DNA of 64,000 nt from Gammaproteobacteria bacterium (GCA_026709365.1 JAPOTD010000023.1:70852-134851); one strand, 5' to 3'. Positions 1 through 8,785 are shown, counted from the first letter of the stretch. Translations and numbers: made by a program. Notes: generated by a model not told the origin, from the sequence alone.

Positions 1-354
1 TGAGTCTTCAAGGAGCCTTGCGATCATATGACGGACGTGATCTTGTCCGCCGAAGAACACGGCGAGAACCCGAACGGTCTGCTGCTGGTCGTCCACGTCG
101 AACCAGTAGATCGCCCGTCCGATGGCGAGATGCCTTAAGCCCGGCAGAATGTCGTCGTGGCGTTCGCCGCGATGCGGCGCAGTAATGACACGCCCGGCGG
201 TCGCACGGATCTCCGCAATCCGCGATTCGGCATGGTCGAGCGCACCCTCAAGGCTCTCGCCGAATTCGATATAGCTGCGCAAGAGATGGTCGAAGATCAG
301 CCCGAAGTCCCGTTCGGCCTCGACCGCGAATTCAAGATGGAATGCCTTGCGCAC
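1..354 (-). CDS. parE: RelE/ParE-family toxin, cut by the window edge
   Basis: Reading leftwards from a GTG at 354 the frame stays open to base 1, giving at least 118 residues beginning MRKAFHLEFAVEAERDFG. It carries the ParE/RelE pattern: an N-terminal helix with ERDFGLIFDHL, a central RHLAIGRAIYWF strand pair and a C-terminal VRVLAVFFGGQDHVRH. These toxins poison gyrase (ParE) or cut ribosome-bound mRNA (RelE); which one applies cannot be told here. The start overlaps the end of the upstream antitoxin gene by 23 bases, as expected for a translationally coupled TA pair. The stop codon lies outside the window, but the length already matches the family, so little is missing. Confidence 0.85.
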   Translation of the reverse strand, partial: MRKAFHLEFAVEAERDFGLIFDHLLRSYIEFGESLEGALDHAESRIAEIRATAGRVITAPHRGERHDDILPGLRHLAIGRAIYWFDVDDQQQTVRVLAVFFGGQDHVRHMIARLLEDS

Positions 355-607
355 GCCGCTTGCCGGCGACTATCCGGGCTAGCCGCACGTCCAATTGCTC
401 CGCCTTGACGAATGCGCCGGCCCGGCGGCGGGACAGGAGCTCGCGCAGCGCTGCGGTCTCCACGTCCTCGGCGTCCATGCGCTGACGCAGCAGGTTGACC
501 CCTTGCTGCAGGACGGCGCTCAGGCTTGCATAGTGTCCTGTTTCGACCAGTGCCCTAGCAAAGGCGTGCTGTTCGTCGGTGAGCCAGATTGACGACTTGA
601 CTGTCAC
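332..607 (-). CDS. parD: ParD-like antitoxin
   Basis: A 91-residue protein starting at GTG 607, chosen because AAGGAGA lies just upstream; a longer open frame to 793 has no such support. The sequence (VKSSIWLTDEQHAFARALVETGHYAS at the N-terminus, then SAVLQQGVNLLRQR) is the ribbon-helix-helix pattern of ParD: an N-terminal DNA-binding strand and two helices, followed by a charged C-terminal tail that would wrap the toxin. It probably represses its own promoter in the 608-737 gap. It lies immediately upstream of the ParE-like toxin gene and overlaps it. Confidence 0.85.
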   Translation of the reverse strand: MTVKSSIWLTDEQHAFARALVETGHYASLSAVLQQGVNLLRQRMDAEDVETAALRELLSRRRAGAFVKAEQLDVRLARIVAGKRRAQGIPS

Positions 608-737
608 GAATGTCTCCTTGTCGCCACGGTAATACTGTGTGGCACCGAGGTCAATGCCATGCCTGGAACTTCCCAAAACACTTGAAACCGGCGCTTGCTC
701 TCGGTATGCGCGGCCCAGAACCCTGATTCTTTGACGA

Positions 738-1142
738 TCAGGCCGCCAGCCAATTCTCGACCTTGAGGCCAGGCACCCGGCTGAACTCGTCAATGTTCGC
801 CGTCACGGCGATGCGGCCTTCGGCTAGGCACTGGGCGGCGATTAGCATGTCGTTCGGCCCTATGGGCTTCCCGGAGATTTCAAGATAGGCGCGCAGTTCC
901 GCGTAGCGTTGGTCGGCAGGGCGCTTCAGCGGGAGTATCTCCAGCGCGGAGATTATGGCGTCAAGGTTCCTTCGCAATGCGACTGACCCACTTTTCTCTA
1001 CGCCGAACCTCAATTCAGCGACGACAATGATGCTTGTGCATACAGCGTTGTCGCCGACCCGTTCAAGATGCGCCCGAATGCGCCCTTGAGGATGCCTCAT
1101 CAGATCGGACAGTATGTTGGTATCGAGCAGGTAGTCAGGCAT
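738..1142 (-). CDS. vapC: VapC-like PIN-domain toxin
   Basis: A 134-residue PIN-domain ribonuclease. The PIN acidic residues are visible: D7 in LLDTNILSDL, E43 in VVAELRFG, D98 in GPNDMLIAAQ and D117 in NIDEF. The FGVEKS segment and the GPNDMLIAA motif are like the VapC/FitB branch. Members cut tRNA or rRNA when the antitoxin is degraded. The start codon overlaps the vapB stop by 8 bases, the usual antitoxin-first arrangement. All key residues are present, so the toxin is probably functional. Confidence 0.93.
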   Translation of the reverse strand: MPDYLLDTNILSDLMRHPQGRIRAHLERVGDNAVCTSIIVVAELRFGVEKSGSVALRRNLDAIISALEILPLKRPADQRYAELRAYLEISGKPIGPNDMLIAAQCLAEGRIAVTANIDEFSRVPGLKVENWLAA

Positions 1143-1386
1143 CGGGATGCAGGTTCACGTCATCTAGCTCCCCAAGGCCGAGATCGACGTTGGGAAACTC
1201 ATCCTTGACCGGCCTCAGCGTAGCCAATACGTCCAGCAACCCCTTACTTTGGATGGGTTCCACGATCAACGTGTTGCCTTCCTTGCGAATAATCGCCTCA
1301 TCGCCTTCGATTTCAAACTCTCTTGGTATCCGTATTGCTCGATTTCGTCCGCTGCGGAACAGCCTTACGTGTCGCTCTGCAGCCAT
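1135..1386 (-). CDS. vapB: VapB-like AbrB-fold antitoxin
   Basis: An 83-residue protein starting at ATG 1386, with AAAGGAG about 9 bases upstream. The N-terminal half (VRLFRSGRNRAIRIPREFE, then EAIIRKEGNTLIVEP) is the swapped-hairpin AbrB/SpoVT fold that binds operator DNA. The C-terminal half (LLDVLATLRPVKDEFPNVDL) is the toxin-neutralising tail. It lies directly upstream of and overlaps vapC. The longer frame to 1446 was not used because it lacks a ribosome binding site and the family does not need it. Confidence 0.92.
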   Translation of the reverse strand: MAAERHVRLFRSGRNRAIRIPREFEIEGDEAIIRKEGNTLIVEPIQSKGLLDVLATLRPVKDEFPNVDLGLGELDDVNLHPDA

Positions 1387-1446
1387 GATCCTCGGCTCCT
1401 TTGTTGGCATATGCCGAAGCATAGGCCAATGTCTTCGGGTTGGCAA

Positions 1447-1804
1447 GTCTCGAGTGCTACCCGGCGTTGGAGCACTAAGCCTTAAAGCCTGTTGACGGCG
1501 TCAAGCGCACCCTTGTAAGTTGAGCAACGCTTACCGTCAGGCCCTAGGGGACGGAACGGAACCAGCTCGATTCAAACTGCATTGGGAGCCGACTAGCAGG
1601 AGATTCTCGATCCGAGCCTTTGCTCTGCTTACCGTTGGCGGCGGCACGGAAAGCCCGCCTGACACCAGTCGGTCTGCTGAAGCACTTCCGGAACGGGCAA
1701 ACGCCGATGAGTTACGTGGAGCTAGAAGAGCAAACTGCTAAGCAAATGGTGGACCAGCCCTGGCGACCTCATAGTGGCGTAGCTGATATTGTGCATTTCA
1801 ATAC
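1447..1804. other. gap without recognisable gene
   Basis: About 360 bases between the divergent vapB promoter side and the DUF3883 gene. Only short frames (60-75 codons) occur; none shows a family motif or a good ribosome binding site. It should hold the divergent promoters for vapBC and for the gene at 1805. Confidence 0.4.
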
Positions 1805-3124
1805 ATGAGCCTCCTCCACTATGAAGCTGTATTCTCTGCGCTAAACCTCAACAGAGACCGAGCGTATGGGGGTTCTGAAAAGGTAGCAATGTTGTTGGCG
1901 GTTACTGATCTGATTGAAGATGGTTCCGTCACTGAAAACGCCATTGAGTACTGCGAATCCCTGACAAGGGCGTTTGTGGCCCGCTTCAGCGAGTTCAGGG
2001 CGGAAGGAGAAAGCCCAAATCCGATTTATCCATACTTTCACCTATGCAGCGACAGATTCTGGCACCATCGACTTAAGCCAGGACAGCGCGAGTCGTACAA
2101 CCGGCTACAGACACTTACCAGCCTTAGCCAAGTAGAGCAGCACATCGCCTACGCTTACTTGGACGACGAATTGTTCGAACTCTTGGGCAATCACTCGGTC
2201 CGTGAACTTCTGCGAGCGGCTTTGCTCGAAAACACAAGAGTTACATCCCAAGACCGGCGGGCAAGATTACAGGTGGATGGCTGGGACTGGTTGGAGTGCG
2301 AAGCATGCGTTCAAGACTACTTCCAAATGCTTGGAATGGAGCTGCGCCGCGAACCCTATAGCAAGACAGCGCATCGGCGAACGCTTATGACCAAACTACG
2401 TAATCGGTCGGACGGTTCGGTGGAGTTCAAACACCAAAACATCAGCGCTATCCTGGTTCAGCTTGGGTTTCCATACATTTCTGGCTACAAGCCGCGATTC
2501 AACTATCAGGCTCAATTGAGAGGTGCCGTCCTCGCGTACATTGCCGGGCACTCAGGCGACTTGGAACAGGTTAGTGCCGTTCGCGATTTGGGTCATACGC
2601 CCTATATCGGAAGGTGGGACAAGGTGCTGGATAGAGATCTACCAGAGCCTATACCTATGCCTCAATTGCCGGATCGCAAGTACTTGGCGCATCGCGTCAA
2701 CTATTCTCAACGGGAGGCTGAGAATCGGAGCCTTGGAGAATCCGGGGAGCAGTTTGTTCTAGAATTTGAGCGATTTCACCTGAGGCAAGCCGGACGTAGT
2801 GACTTGGCCGACGAAGTGGAATGGAGTAGCAAGAAACATGGCGATGGCCTTGGCTATGATTTGCGTTCCTTCCCAGTAGGAGATGATGGTGTCGCGAGGG
2901 AGGAAGAGATGTTCATAGAAGTCAAAACTACGAATAGCGGCAAGTACCAGCCCTTCTACATTAGTCATAACGAGGTTGAGTTCTCGCGGGAATTCACGCA
3001 GCAGTACAACCTCTATCGTGTGTACGATTTCAGCAAGAGCGGTCGTCGCCTTTACCGAATTCCGGGTCAGGTCGAAAACCATGTGCGCCTGAATCCGGTA
3101 ATTTACAGGGCAGGGTTCAGATAG
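1805..3124 (+). CDS. DUF3883-domain protein, probable restriction-type nuclease
   Basis: A 439-residue protein with lower GC and different codon use from the housekeeping genes, suggesting horizontal transfer. The C-terminal ~120 residues fit the DUF3883 domain, often found in restriction or defence proteins: G-YDLRSF with D352, then MFIEVKTT with E372 and K374, forming a PD-(D/E)xK-like D...ExK nuclease centre. The N-terminal ~300 residues (SALNLNRDRAYGGSEKVAML start) resemble the recognition region of McrA/HNH-like restriction proteins, but I cannot assign it firmly. It is a single gene with no methyltransferase beside it, so a modification-dependent endonuclease is the most likely reading. 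It sits between TA systems and the ssrA 3' end. Confidence 0.75.
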   Translation: MSLLHYEAVFSALNLNRDRAYGGSEKVAMLLAVTDLIEDGSVTENAIEYCESLTRAFVARFSEFRAEGESPNPIYPYFHLCSDRFWHHRLKPGQRESYNRLQTLTSLSQVEQHIAYAYLDDELFELLGNHSVRELLRAALLENTRVTSQDRRARLQVDGWDWLECEACVQDYFQMLGMELRREPYSKTAHRRTLMTKLRNRSDGSVEFKHQNISAILVQLGFPYISGYKPRFNYQAQLRGAVLAYIAGHSGDLEQVSAVRDLGHTPYIGRWDKVLDRDLPEPIPMPQLPDRKYLAHRVNYSQREAENRSLGESGEQFVLEFERFHLRQAGRSDLADEVEWSSKKHGDGLGYDLRSFPVGDDGVAREEEMFIEVKTTNSGKYQPFYISHNEVEFSREFTQQYNLYRVYDFSKSGRRLYRIPGQVENHVRLNPVIYRAGFR

Positions 3125-3324
3125 GATCTGTAGCTTCCACGCGAGGGCTAGGCCATCTTGGTTATGGTCGCCAATCAGAAATGCTGGCCTGAAACTGACA
3201 GCATTGCAGCTTTAGCGCAACCTTGGCGCCCAATCGCGTCGCGGACGTTTTCATGGGGCTTGTGTGGTGCTCGGCTTAGGCCCCACATTGAAGTGTTCAG
3301 GTCGGCTAGGTTGGTGGACCAAAT

Positions 3325-3682
3325 TGGTGGAGGCGGCGGGAGTCGAACCCGCGTCCGTGGGTTCGCCGCAATCGGCTCTACATGCTTAGGGTCCGTCTAT
3401 TGCTTTAACCGCAAGCGGCCCGGCGGCCAGGGCGCTGTTGGCGAGCCCGGAAGGTTTTGACGCTGCCGCCCCCAGGCGTGGGCGAAAGCGCGATCCTGCT
3501 GTCTTTGCCGCCGATTTCACCCCGCAGGCGAGGGATCATCAGCGTTAGCGGCGGTTTAGGCCGCTAGTGCGTAGTTGTCGTCGTTGGCAACTATGGGTTT
3601 GCAGCGATTGTTTAGCGAGAGCCGCTACGCTCTCGGCATGCACCTTTTGCTTTGAGACCTACGTCGAGACCGTATCGCCCCC
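3325..3682 (-). ncRNA. ssrA: transfer-messenger RNA (tmRNA)
   Basis: The 5' end (GGGGGCGAUACGGUCUCGAC, from 3682) and the 3' end (GGGUUCGACUCCCGCC...CCA, to 3325) form a 7-bp tRNA-like acceptor stem with one G-U pair and the T arm. The internal reading frame encodes the degradation tag ANDDNYALAA followed by TAA. About 358 nt, normal length. It rescues ribosomes stalled on broken mRNA and tags the nascent peptide for proteolysis (Lon, also in this window, is one protease that can take tagged proteins). The CCA is encoded. The 3' end points towards the TA/nuclease island at 1-3.1 kb. Confidence 0.98.
3556..3588 (-). other. ssrA: tmRNA tag-peptide reading frame
   Basis: Codons GCC AAC GAC GAC AAC then TAC GCA CTA GCG GCC and TAA encode ANDDNYALAA. 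It is preceded by the usual A/U-rich resume context. The ALAA end is the ClpXP-recognised degron. Confidence 0.95.
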
Positions 3683-3837
3683 AATGGACTTGCTTGATCG
3701 GAGGCGAAGTTTAGCACGGTGCCGCAATCCGCTACCATCGGGCCATGCAGTGGCTGTGGAACAAAGTCGAGTGGGCGCTTGGCGACTCCGTTTTCAATGG
3801 ACGCGGGATGAAAGCCGTTGGTGCAGGGTCGGCTTCC

Positions 3838-3905
3838 GGAGGGCGAATCGAGGGCAAGATGCCTTCGCTCCGGGCAAACCTATGGAGCAAGGGCATCCTG
3901 CCCGC
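3838..3905 (-). repeat. dispersed repeat family B, degenerate copy
   Basis: On the minus strand it matches the element at 13671-13812, sharing the segments GGCGAA-TCGAGGG, GATGCC(C/T)TCGCTCCGGG and GGGCATCCTGCC in order. It lies inside the 5' part of the Sel1-protein reading frame, before the signal peptide. Confidence 0.6.
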
Positions 3906-5310
3906 CCGCACTTCAAGCGCAAGGCCCCCTCGCCGTCGAGACGCTGGAGCCTCAAGAGCGCCTTCAGATCCGCGACGCAACCTTTGCGCGAACGTTCGCC
4001 TCGCAGCCACAGCCGCCGCCCTAGCCCTTTGCCTGAACCCCCTTGCCCAAGCGGCCACCTTCGACCCCCGCGCCTTCGTCAGCCGGGCCGTCGAGTTGAT
4101 CGAGCAAGGGCGGTTCGCGTTCGCCCGCACTTGGCTTGATCCGGCGGTGGTCGCCCAGCGGCTGCATCCGCATGAGCGCTCCCACGCCTACTACCTGCGC
4201 GGCTACAGCTTCCAGGCCCAGGGCCTGCACGTCTCCGCCGCCCAGGACTACGCTCGAGCGCTGGAGTTCGACGCGGGGAACCCGGCGGCGCTGGTCGCTA
4301 GGGGCAGCCTGCACTTTCACGGCGACGGGATGCGCAGCGACAAGGCGCTGGCTTTCGGCTTCTTTGCGCGGGCGGCCGCGGCGGGGGATGCTGCAGGTGA
4401 ATACCACTTGGGCTACGCCTACCTCACCGGCGCAGGCCCCGCCCATGATCTCGAGGAGGCCCGCGTCTGGCTGGAGCGGGCGGCGCAGCAGGGCCATGAG
4501 GCGGCGATGCTGCAGCTTGCCGCCAGCTACCGGAAGGCGTTCACCGACGAACCGGATCCCGAACAGGCCCAGCATTGGTATGAGCGCGCCCTGGAGGCGG
4601 GCAGTGCGGAAGCGCCTGTTGCCCTAGGCTACATGGTTCGCGGCGGCGAACTCGAAGGCGCCACCGCAGCGCAAGCCACAGCCTACTTCAAGCAGGGCGC
4701 GCAGCGCGGCTCCGGCAACGGCATGGCCAACTTGGCCCATGCCTATCTGACCGGCAAGGGCCTTGAGCAGGACTTCGACGCCGCTCGGCAGTGGTTCGTC
4801 CGGGCCGCTGCCTTGGGGGCGCCGGGCAGCTTCGTCGGCTTGGGGCATGTCTTTGAAGCGGGCTTGGGCGTGACCGCCGATGCTGCCGAGGCAATGGCCT
4901 GGTATCGGCGTGGTGCGGAAGCGGGCTACAGCCGCCCGACCCTGCGCTTGGTTCGCCTGCTGCTGGCCGAAGGCCAGGAGGCCGAGGCTTCGCGCTGGTT
5001 GGAGCGGGTGCTCGCCGCCGGCACCGCCGAGGCTCTGAACGGCTATGCCTGGCTGCGCGCCACTTCCCGCGCCGCCGGGGTGCGCAACGGCGAGTTGGCG
5101 CTCGCCCAAGCCCAACAGGCCTTGGCCTTGGAGCCCAATGCAGCCCACTTGGATACATTGGCGGCCGCTTATGCGGAACTCGGCCAGTTCGACAACGCGG
5201 TGGCCACCCAGCGGGAGGCCTTGACCTTGGCCGTCGCCGACCAAGGCATGGTTCGTGAAATGAATCTTCGTTTAGAGGCATACTCGCAAGGCCGTCCGTG
5301 GCGGGAGTGA
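3859..5310 (+). CDS. exported Sel1/TPR-repeat protein
   Basis: A repeat protein of about 480 residues. A hydrophobic stretch ending LALCLNPLAQAATF looks like a signal peptide, so the mature protein is probably periplasmic. It is followed by several Sel1-like units with the pattern A...LG.A...G.G...D...A..W...AA..G (for example AGEYHLGYAYLTGAG and GMANLAHAYLTGKG) and C-terminal TPR-like helices. Such proteins act as scaffolds; no catalytic site is seen. The start is uncertain: no ATG, GTG or TTG lies immediately before the signal peptide, and ATG 3859, 3808 and 3745 are all in frame. The ~45 residues preceding the signal peptide are low-complexity and derive partly from a dispersed repeat. Confidence 0.75.
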   Translation: MPSLRANLWSKGILPARTSSARPPRRRDAGASRAPSDPRRNLCANVRLAATAAALALCLNPLAQAATFDPRAFVSRAVELIEQGRFAFARTWLDPAVVAQRLHPHERSHAYYLRGYSFQAQGLHVSAAQDYARALEFDAGNPAALVARGSLHFHGDGMRSDKALAFGFFARAAAAGDAAGEYHLGYAYLTGAGPAHDLEEARVWLERAAQQGHEAAMLQLAASYRKAFTDEPDPEQAQHWYERALEAGSAEAPVALGYMVRGGELEGATAAQATAYFKQGAQRGSGNGMANLAHAYLTGKGLEQDFDAARQWFVRAAALGAPGSFVGLGHVFEAGLGVTADAAEAMAWYRRGAEAGYSRPTLRLVRLLLAEGQEAEASRWLERVLAAGTAEALNGYAWLRATSRAAGVRNGELALAQAQQALALEPNAAHLDTLAAAYAELGQFDNAVATQREALTLAVADQGMVREMNLRLEAYSQGRPWRE

Positions 5311-5364
5311 GCAGCGCCCCATGAAGTGGCTGTGCATTGCGATCGGGGTTTTGTTGGGCCTTCC

Positions 5365-5448
5365 CCTGAGTATCCGAACATGGCCCAAGCAACGGGAGCG
5401 GATCTTCGCGCCAGCGAAACTCCAACCGCACTCGCGAAGCAGGTGCGC
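5365..5448 (+). repeat. palindromic intergenic repeat family A, copy 1
   Basis: Contains the family core ATCCGAACAT..., then TTCGCGCCAGCGAAACTCC (a stem-loop), then the second hairpin CGCACTCGCGAAGCAGGTGCG. It lies in the gap between the Sel1 protein gene and the small gene at 5486. Confidence 0.75.
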
Positions 5449-5485
5449 TTGTGTGCTGGGCACCGATTTTGGTACAAGGATTGGA

Positions 5486-5737
5486 ATGAGCATCGACCGA
5501 AAACGCACGGAAACCCTCTTCGGCCTTGTCTGCGACCTGGTGGCGTCAGGGCAGCCAGAATTTCGTCCGGGCGACATCTGCACCCTGCTGCGGGAGCGCA
5601 ACCAGCCGATGGGCGCCTGGATGGTGCGCCTTGAGTTCTCCAATCTGGAGGACGAGGGGCTGATCGCCGTCGATCCGGCCAGCGGCGCATGGCGCCGAAC
5701 CGGCCAAGCCGTCAAACCCGATTCCGACGCAGCCTGA
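5486..5737 (+). CDS. small conserved-looking protein of unknown function
   Basis: 83 residues starting MSIDRKRTETLFGLVCDLVA, with AAGGA just upstream of ATG 5486. The frame extends upstream to 5321 but that part runs through a dispersed repeat and is not convincing. Residues 20-60 (FRPGDICTLLRERNQPMGAW and RLEFSNLEDEGLIAVD) look like a winged-helix DNA-binding fold. It ends 4 bases before xseB, so it is probably co-transcribed with xseB-ispA. I do not recognise a named family. Confidence 0.6.
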   Translation: MSIDRKRTETLFGLVCDLVASGQPEFRPGDICTLLRERNQPMGAWMVRLEFSNLEDEGLIAVDPASGAWRRTGQAVKPDSDAA

Positions 5738-5741
5738 TCCC

Positions 5742-5996
5742 GTGGCTGATTCCAACCCAATCACCGCCGAAGCGGAAGTCGATTTTGAAGCGGCCCTAAA
5801 GGCGCTCGAAGATCTGGTCAAGCAGATGGAGTCCGGCGAACTCGGCCTTGAGGCCTCCCTCGCCGCCTTTGAGCGCGGCGTTAAGCTCACTCGCCAGTGC
5901 CAAGCCGCGCTCAAGCAGGCCGAGTTGCGGGTGCGCACCCTCACTGAAGACAACGAGCTTGAAGACTTGGACCTCGGGCCCTTGAATGACGCCTGA
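5742..5996 (+). CDS. xseB: exodeoxyribonuclease VII small subunit
   Basis: 84 residues from GTG 5742. The core DFEAALKALEDLVKQMESGE, then LGLEASLAAFERGVKLTRQC is the XseB signature: two helices that bind the large subunit XseA. The complex degrades single-stranded DNA to acid-insoluble oligonucleotides. Length is normal for the family. The end overlaps the ispA start by 11 bases, the common xseB-ispA coupling. No xseA is in this window. Confidence 0.95.
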   Translation: MADSNPITAEAEVDFEAALKALEDLVKQMESGELGLEASLAAFERGVKLTRQCQAALKQAELRVRTLTEDNELEDLDLGPLNDA

Positions 5997-6861
5997 GCCG
6001 GATGCCGTCCGGGCGGCCGTTGAAGAGGCGCTGAACGGCTTTCTCCCAAGCCGCTCCCCCATTGCCCAGCCGCTGGTGGACGCCATGCGTTACGCCGCCT
6101 CGGGCGGCGGCAAGCGTTTGCGGCCCATGCTCGCCTGCGCATCCTGCATGGCCTTTGGCGGCCGCCTGGAAGATGCGCTCGCCCCGGCCTGCGCCGTCGA
6201 GCTGATTCACGCCTATTCCTTGGTGCACGACGACCTGCCAGCCATGGACGACGACGCGCTGCGTCGGGGCAGGCCAAGCTGCCATGTCGCCTACGGTGAG
6301 GCAGTGGCAATTCTCGTGGGCGATGCGCTGCAGACCCTGGCCTTTGAGGTGCTTGCGGGCGCACCCGGAGGAAGCGCCGTCAACCGGGCTGCGGCGGTGG
6401 GCTTGTTGGCGCAGGCCGCTGGCTGGCAGGGCATGGTGGGCGGGCAGGCGTTCGACATGGCCAGCGAAGGCCAGCGGTTGGGCTTGGCCGAACTCAAGGC
6501 GCTGCACGCCGCCAAGACCGGGGCGCTGCTGAGCGCCTCAGTGCGGCTCGGCGCGCTATTCGCGAACGCCACTGAAGAGCAGATGGCGACGGCAAAGGCG
6601 TTCGGCGACCTTATCGGCTTGGGCTTCCAGATCATTGACGACGTGCTTGACGTCACCAGCGACACGGCCACGCTCGGCAAGCCGGCCGGCTCCGACCAGC
6701 AGGCGGACAAATCCACGTTCGTCACGCTCATGAGCTTGGAGAAGGCGCGGCGGGAAGCCCAAGCCTTGGCGAGGGAGGCTTCGGACCTGTTGCAACAGGC
6801 CGGATTGCAAGACACGCTGCTGGCTGATCTTGGGCGGCAGGCGGTTGATCGGGTCAACTGA
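5986..6861 (+). CDS. ispA: farnesyl diphosphate synthase (geranyltranstransferase)
   Basis: A 291-residue trans-prenyltransferase that condenses IPP with DMAPP and GPP to give FPP for quinone and undecaprenyl synthesis. Visible motifs: GGGKRLRPML, the first Asp-rich motif HDDLPAMDDDALRRGRP, the chain-length region GDALQTLAFE, and the second Asp-rich motif IIDDVLDVTSD followed by GKPAGSDQQADKSTF. Length is usual. The next gene in many relatives is dxs; here a flavin monooxygenase follows instead. Confidence 0.96.
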   Translation: MTPEPDAVRAAVEEALNGFLPSRSPIAQPLVDAMRYAASGGGKRLRPMLACASCMAFGGRLEDALAPACAVELIHAYSLVHDDLPAMDDDALRRGRPSCHVAYGEAVAILVGDALQTLAFEVLAGAPGGSAVNRAAAVGLLAQAAGWQGMVGGQAFDMASEGQRLGLAELKALHAAKTGALLSASVRLGALFANATEEQMATAKAFGDLIGLGFQIIDDVLDVTSDTATLGKPAGSDQQADKSTFVTLMSLEKARREAQALAREASDLLQQAGLQDTLLADLGRQAVDRVN

Positions 6862-6881
6862 ATCTTGATTGAGTGATACGT

Positions 6882-8756
6882 ATGGCTAAAGCGATTTCCA
6901 TAGATCCGCAAACTGGGCTGAAGGTTTTTGACACGCGGGCGGCGCAAGCATCCGAAAAGATTGCGGGCAAGGGCTATTCGGTCATCGACGACCAAACTCT
7001 AAAGACTCTGCCGCCCGAGCCTAAAGGGGCCACGTTCAACGCGCAGGAGCAAGCGAGGTATCGCGAGTTCAAGGAGGCGCGCGCAGGCGCTGCTGACTAC
7101 ATGGCCATGGACGGGGAGTTCAGCCGCTATCTGGAGGATGTTTACTCGGATGCTCCAGTTGAACGCGAAGCTCTGGATGATGCCTGCGAAGTGCTCTGCG
7201 TGGGCGCGGGCTTTGGCGGACTGCTGCTGTGGCGCAAGCTCCAGGAAGTTGGCATCAACGACGTGCGCTTTTGCGAAAAGGGCGGCGATGTGGGGGGGAC
7301 ATGGTACTGGAATCGCTATCCGGGCATTGCCTGTGACGTGGAGTCCTACAGCTACTTGCCGCTGCTTGAGGAAATGGACTACGTCCCAAGCATGAAGTTT
7401 GCCTCGGGGTTCGAGATTCTGGAGTACTGCCAAAACATGGCGGAGCGGTTCGGCTTCTACGACCGCTGCCTGTTCCATACTACTGTGGAGAACACGGAAT
7501 GGAACGAAAAAGCGGGTCGATGGACCGTTCACACCGATCGCGGCGATGCCATCCAGGCGCGCTACGTAGTCCTCGCCAATGGCATTCTGACCAGCCCGAA
7601 GCTCGCACGGATTGAAGGCATGGAAACCTACGCCGGCGAGTCGTTTCACACGTCGCGCTGGAACTACGACGTGCAGCTTGAAGGCAAGACCGTGGGCATC
7701 ATCGGCACCGGCGCCACGGCTGTTCAGGCCGTTCCGGAATTGGCCAAAGCGGTTAAGGAACTCTATGTCTTCCAGCGTACGCCAAGCTCCGTTGACGTGC
7801 GGGATCAGCGTGCGACCACGGATGAGCAGCGTGCCGCTTGGGCTGCTGAAACAGGCTGGGCAAAGGCGCGCCGCGCGCGCTTCTCAAGGATATCCAGCGG
7901 GCGCACCGCCATATTGGCTGATGACGATTACCTGTCCGGCAAGGTGGCGGACTTTAAGGCCCGCAAGGAGCACAGCAGCAAACTCACCCCCGAGGAAATG
8001 GTGCGAAAGCAGTTGGACACCAATTTTCGCATCATGGAGCAGATCAGGGCGCGCGTGGATGCGACGGTTGAAGACCCGGAGACCGCGGCGGCCTTGAAGC
8101 CCTACTACCCCTATGGGTGCAAGCGTCCAACCTTCCATGACGAGTACCTGCCGGCATTCAATCTGCCGAACGTTCACCTTGTTGATGTCGCACCGCGCGG
8201 CGTCCAGAAAATCAACTCCAGAGGCGTCGTTCACGGCGGCAGGGAATATCCCTTGGACGTTCTCATCTATGCCACTGGCTTCGAATGGATGGCGACCTCC
8301 ACATTCAACATGATCAAGGGCCGCGGCGGATTGACCCTAAGCGGCAAGTGGACGACTCAAGGCACCAAGACGTTCTTGGGCATCCACAGCAGGGGCTTTC
8401 CGAATCTGTTCATCATGTCCGGCCCTCAAGGAGGCGGCGGCAGTTTCAATTTCATAGACGCGATTGAGGAGCATGCCGAGTACATAGCCTGGATGTTGGA
8501 GACCATGGCCGAGCGGGGCGAAACGGTCGTGGACGTCCACGAGGAGCCGGAGCAGGCGTATGCGGAGCATTGCCGGAAGGCCGATGTGATTACGCAGCCT
8601 TTGCGTGACTGCATCAGCTACTACAACGGGCACGGCGAAGCGGAGCCGGGAAGTCTTGCCTACTACGGCGGCCGGAACTGGCATAAGTACAGAACGCGGG
8701 CGCAAGGCAGCCTTGCGCCTTATATATTCGGCGCTGTGTCCGAATCCCTTGGATAG
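6882..8756 (+). CDS. Baeyer-Villiger-type flavin monooxygenase
   Basis: A 624-residue flavoprotein. Two Rossmann sites are visible: GAGFGGLLL for FAD and GTGATAVQ for NADPH. Between them is the Baeyer-Villiger fingerprint in the form YAGESFHTSRW (FxGxxxHxxxW with Y for F), plus GGTWYWNRYPGIACDVES near the flavin. Such enzymes insert oxygen next to a ketone carbonyl, as in cyclohexanone, steroid or phenylacetone monooxygenases; the substrate is unknown. An extra ~80 N-terminal residues precede the FAD motif, as in the phenylacetone/steroid branch. GTG 6873 is an alternative start. Confidence 0.9.
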   Translation: MAKAISIDPQTGLKVFDTRAAQASEKIAGKGYSVIDDQTLKTLPPEPKGATFNAQEQARYREFKEARAGAADYMAMDGEFSRYLEDVYSDAPVEREALDDACEVLCVGAGFGGLLLWRKLQEVGINDVRFCEKGGDVGGTWYWNRYPGIACDVESYSYLPLLEEMDYVPSMKFASGFEILEYCQNMAERFGFYDRCLFHTTVENTEWNEKAGRWTVHTDRGDAIQARYVVLANGILTSPKLARIEGMETYAGESFHTSRWNYDVQLEGKTVGIIGTGATAVQAVPELAKAVKELYVFQRTPSSVDVRDQRATTDEQRAAWAAETGWAKARRARFSRISSGRTAILADDDYLSGKVADFKARKEHSSKLTPEEMVRKQLDTNFRIMEQIRARVDATVEDPETAAALKPYYPYGCKRPTFHDEYLPAFNLPNVHLVDVAPRGVQKINSRGVVHGGREYPLDVLIYATGFEWMATSTFNMIKGRGGLTLSGKWTTQGTKTFLGIHSRGFPNLFIMSGPQGGGGSFNFIDAIEEHAEYIAWMLETMAERGETVVDVHEEPEQAYAEHCRKADVITQPLRDCISYYNGHGEAEPGSLAYYGGRNWHKYRTRAQGSLAPYIFGAVSESLG

Positions 8757-8785
8757 CACCGACTTTGAACGGGGAAGGCGGACCG

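Noticed and set aside
1620..1808. 62-codon frame before the DUF3883 gene
   Set aside because: No ribosome binding site, no motif, and it overlaps the next start; probably chance.
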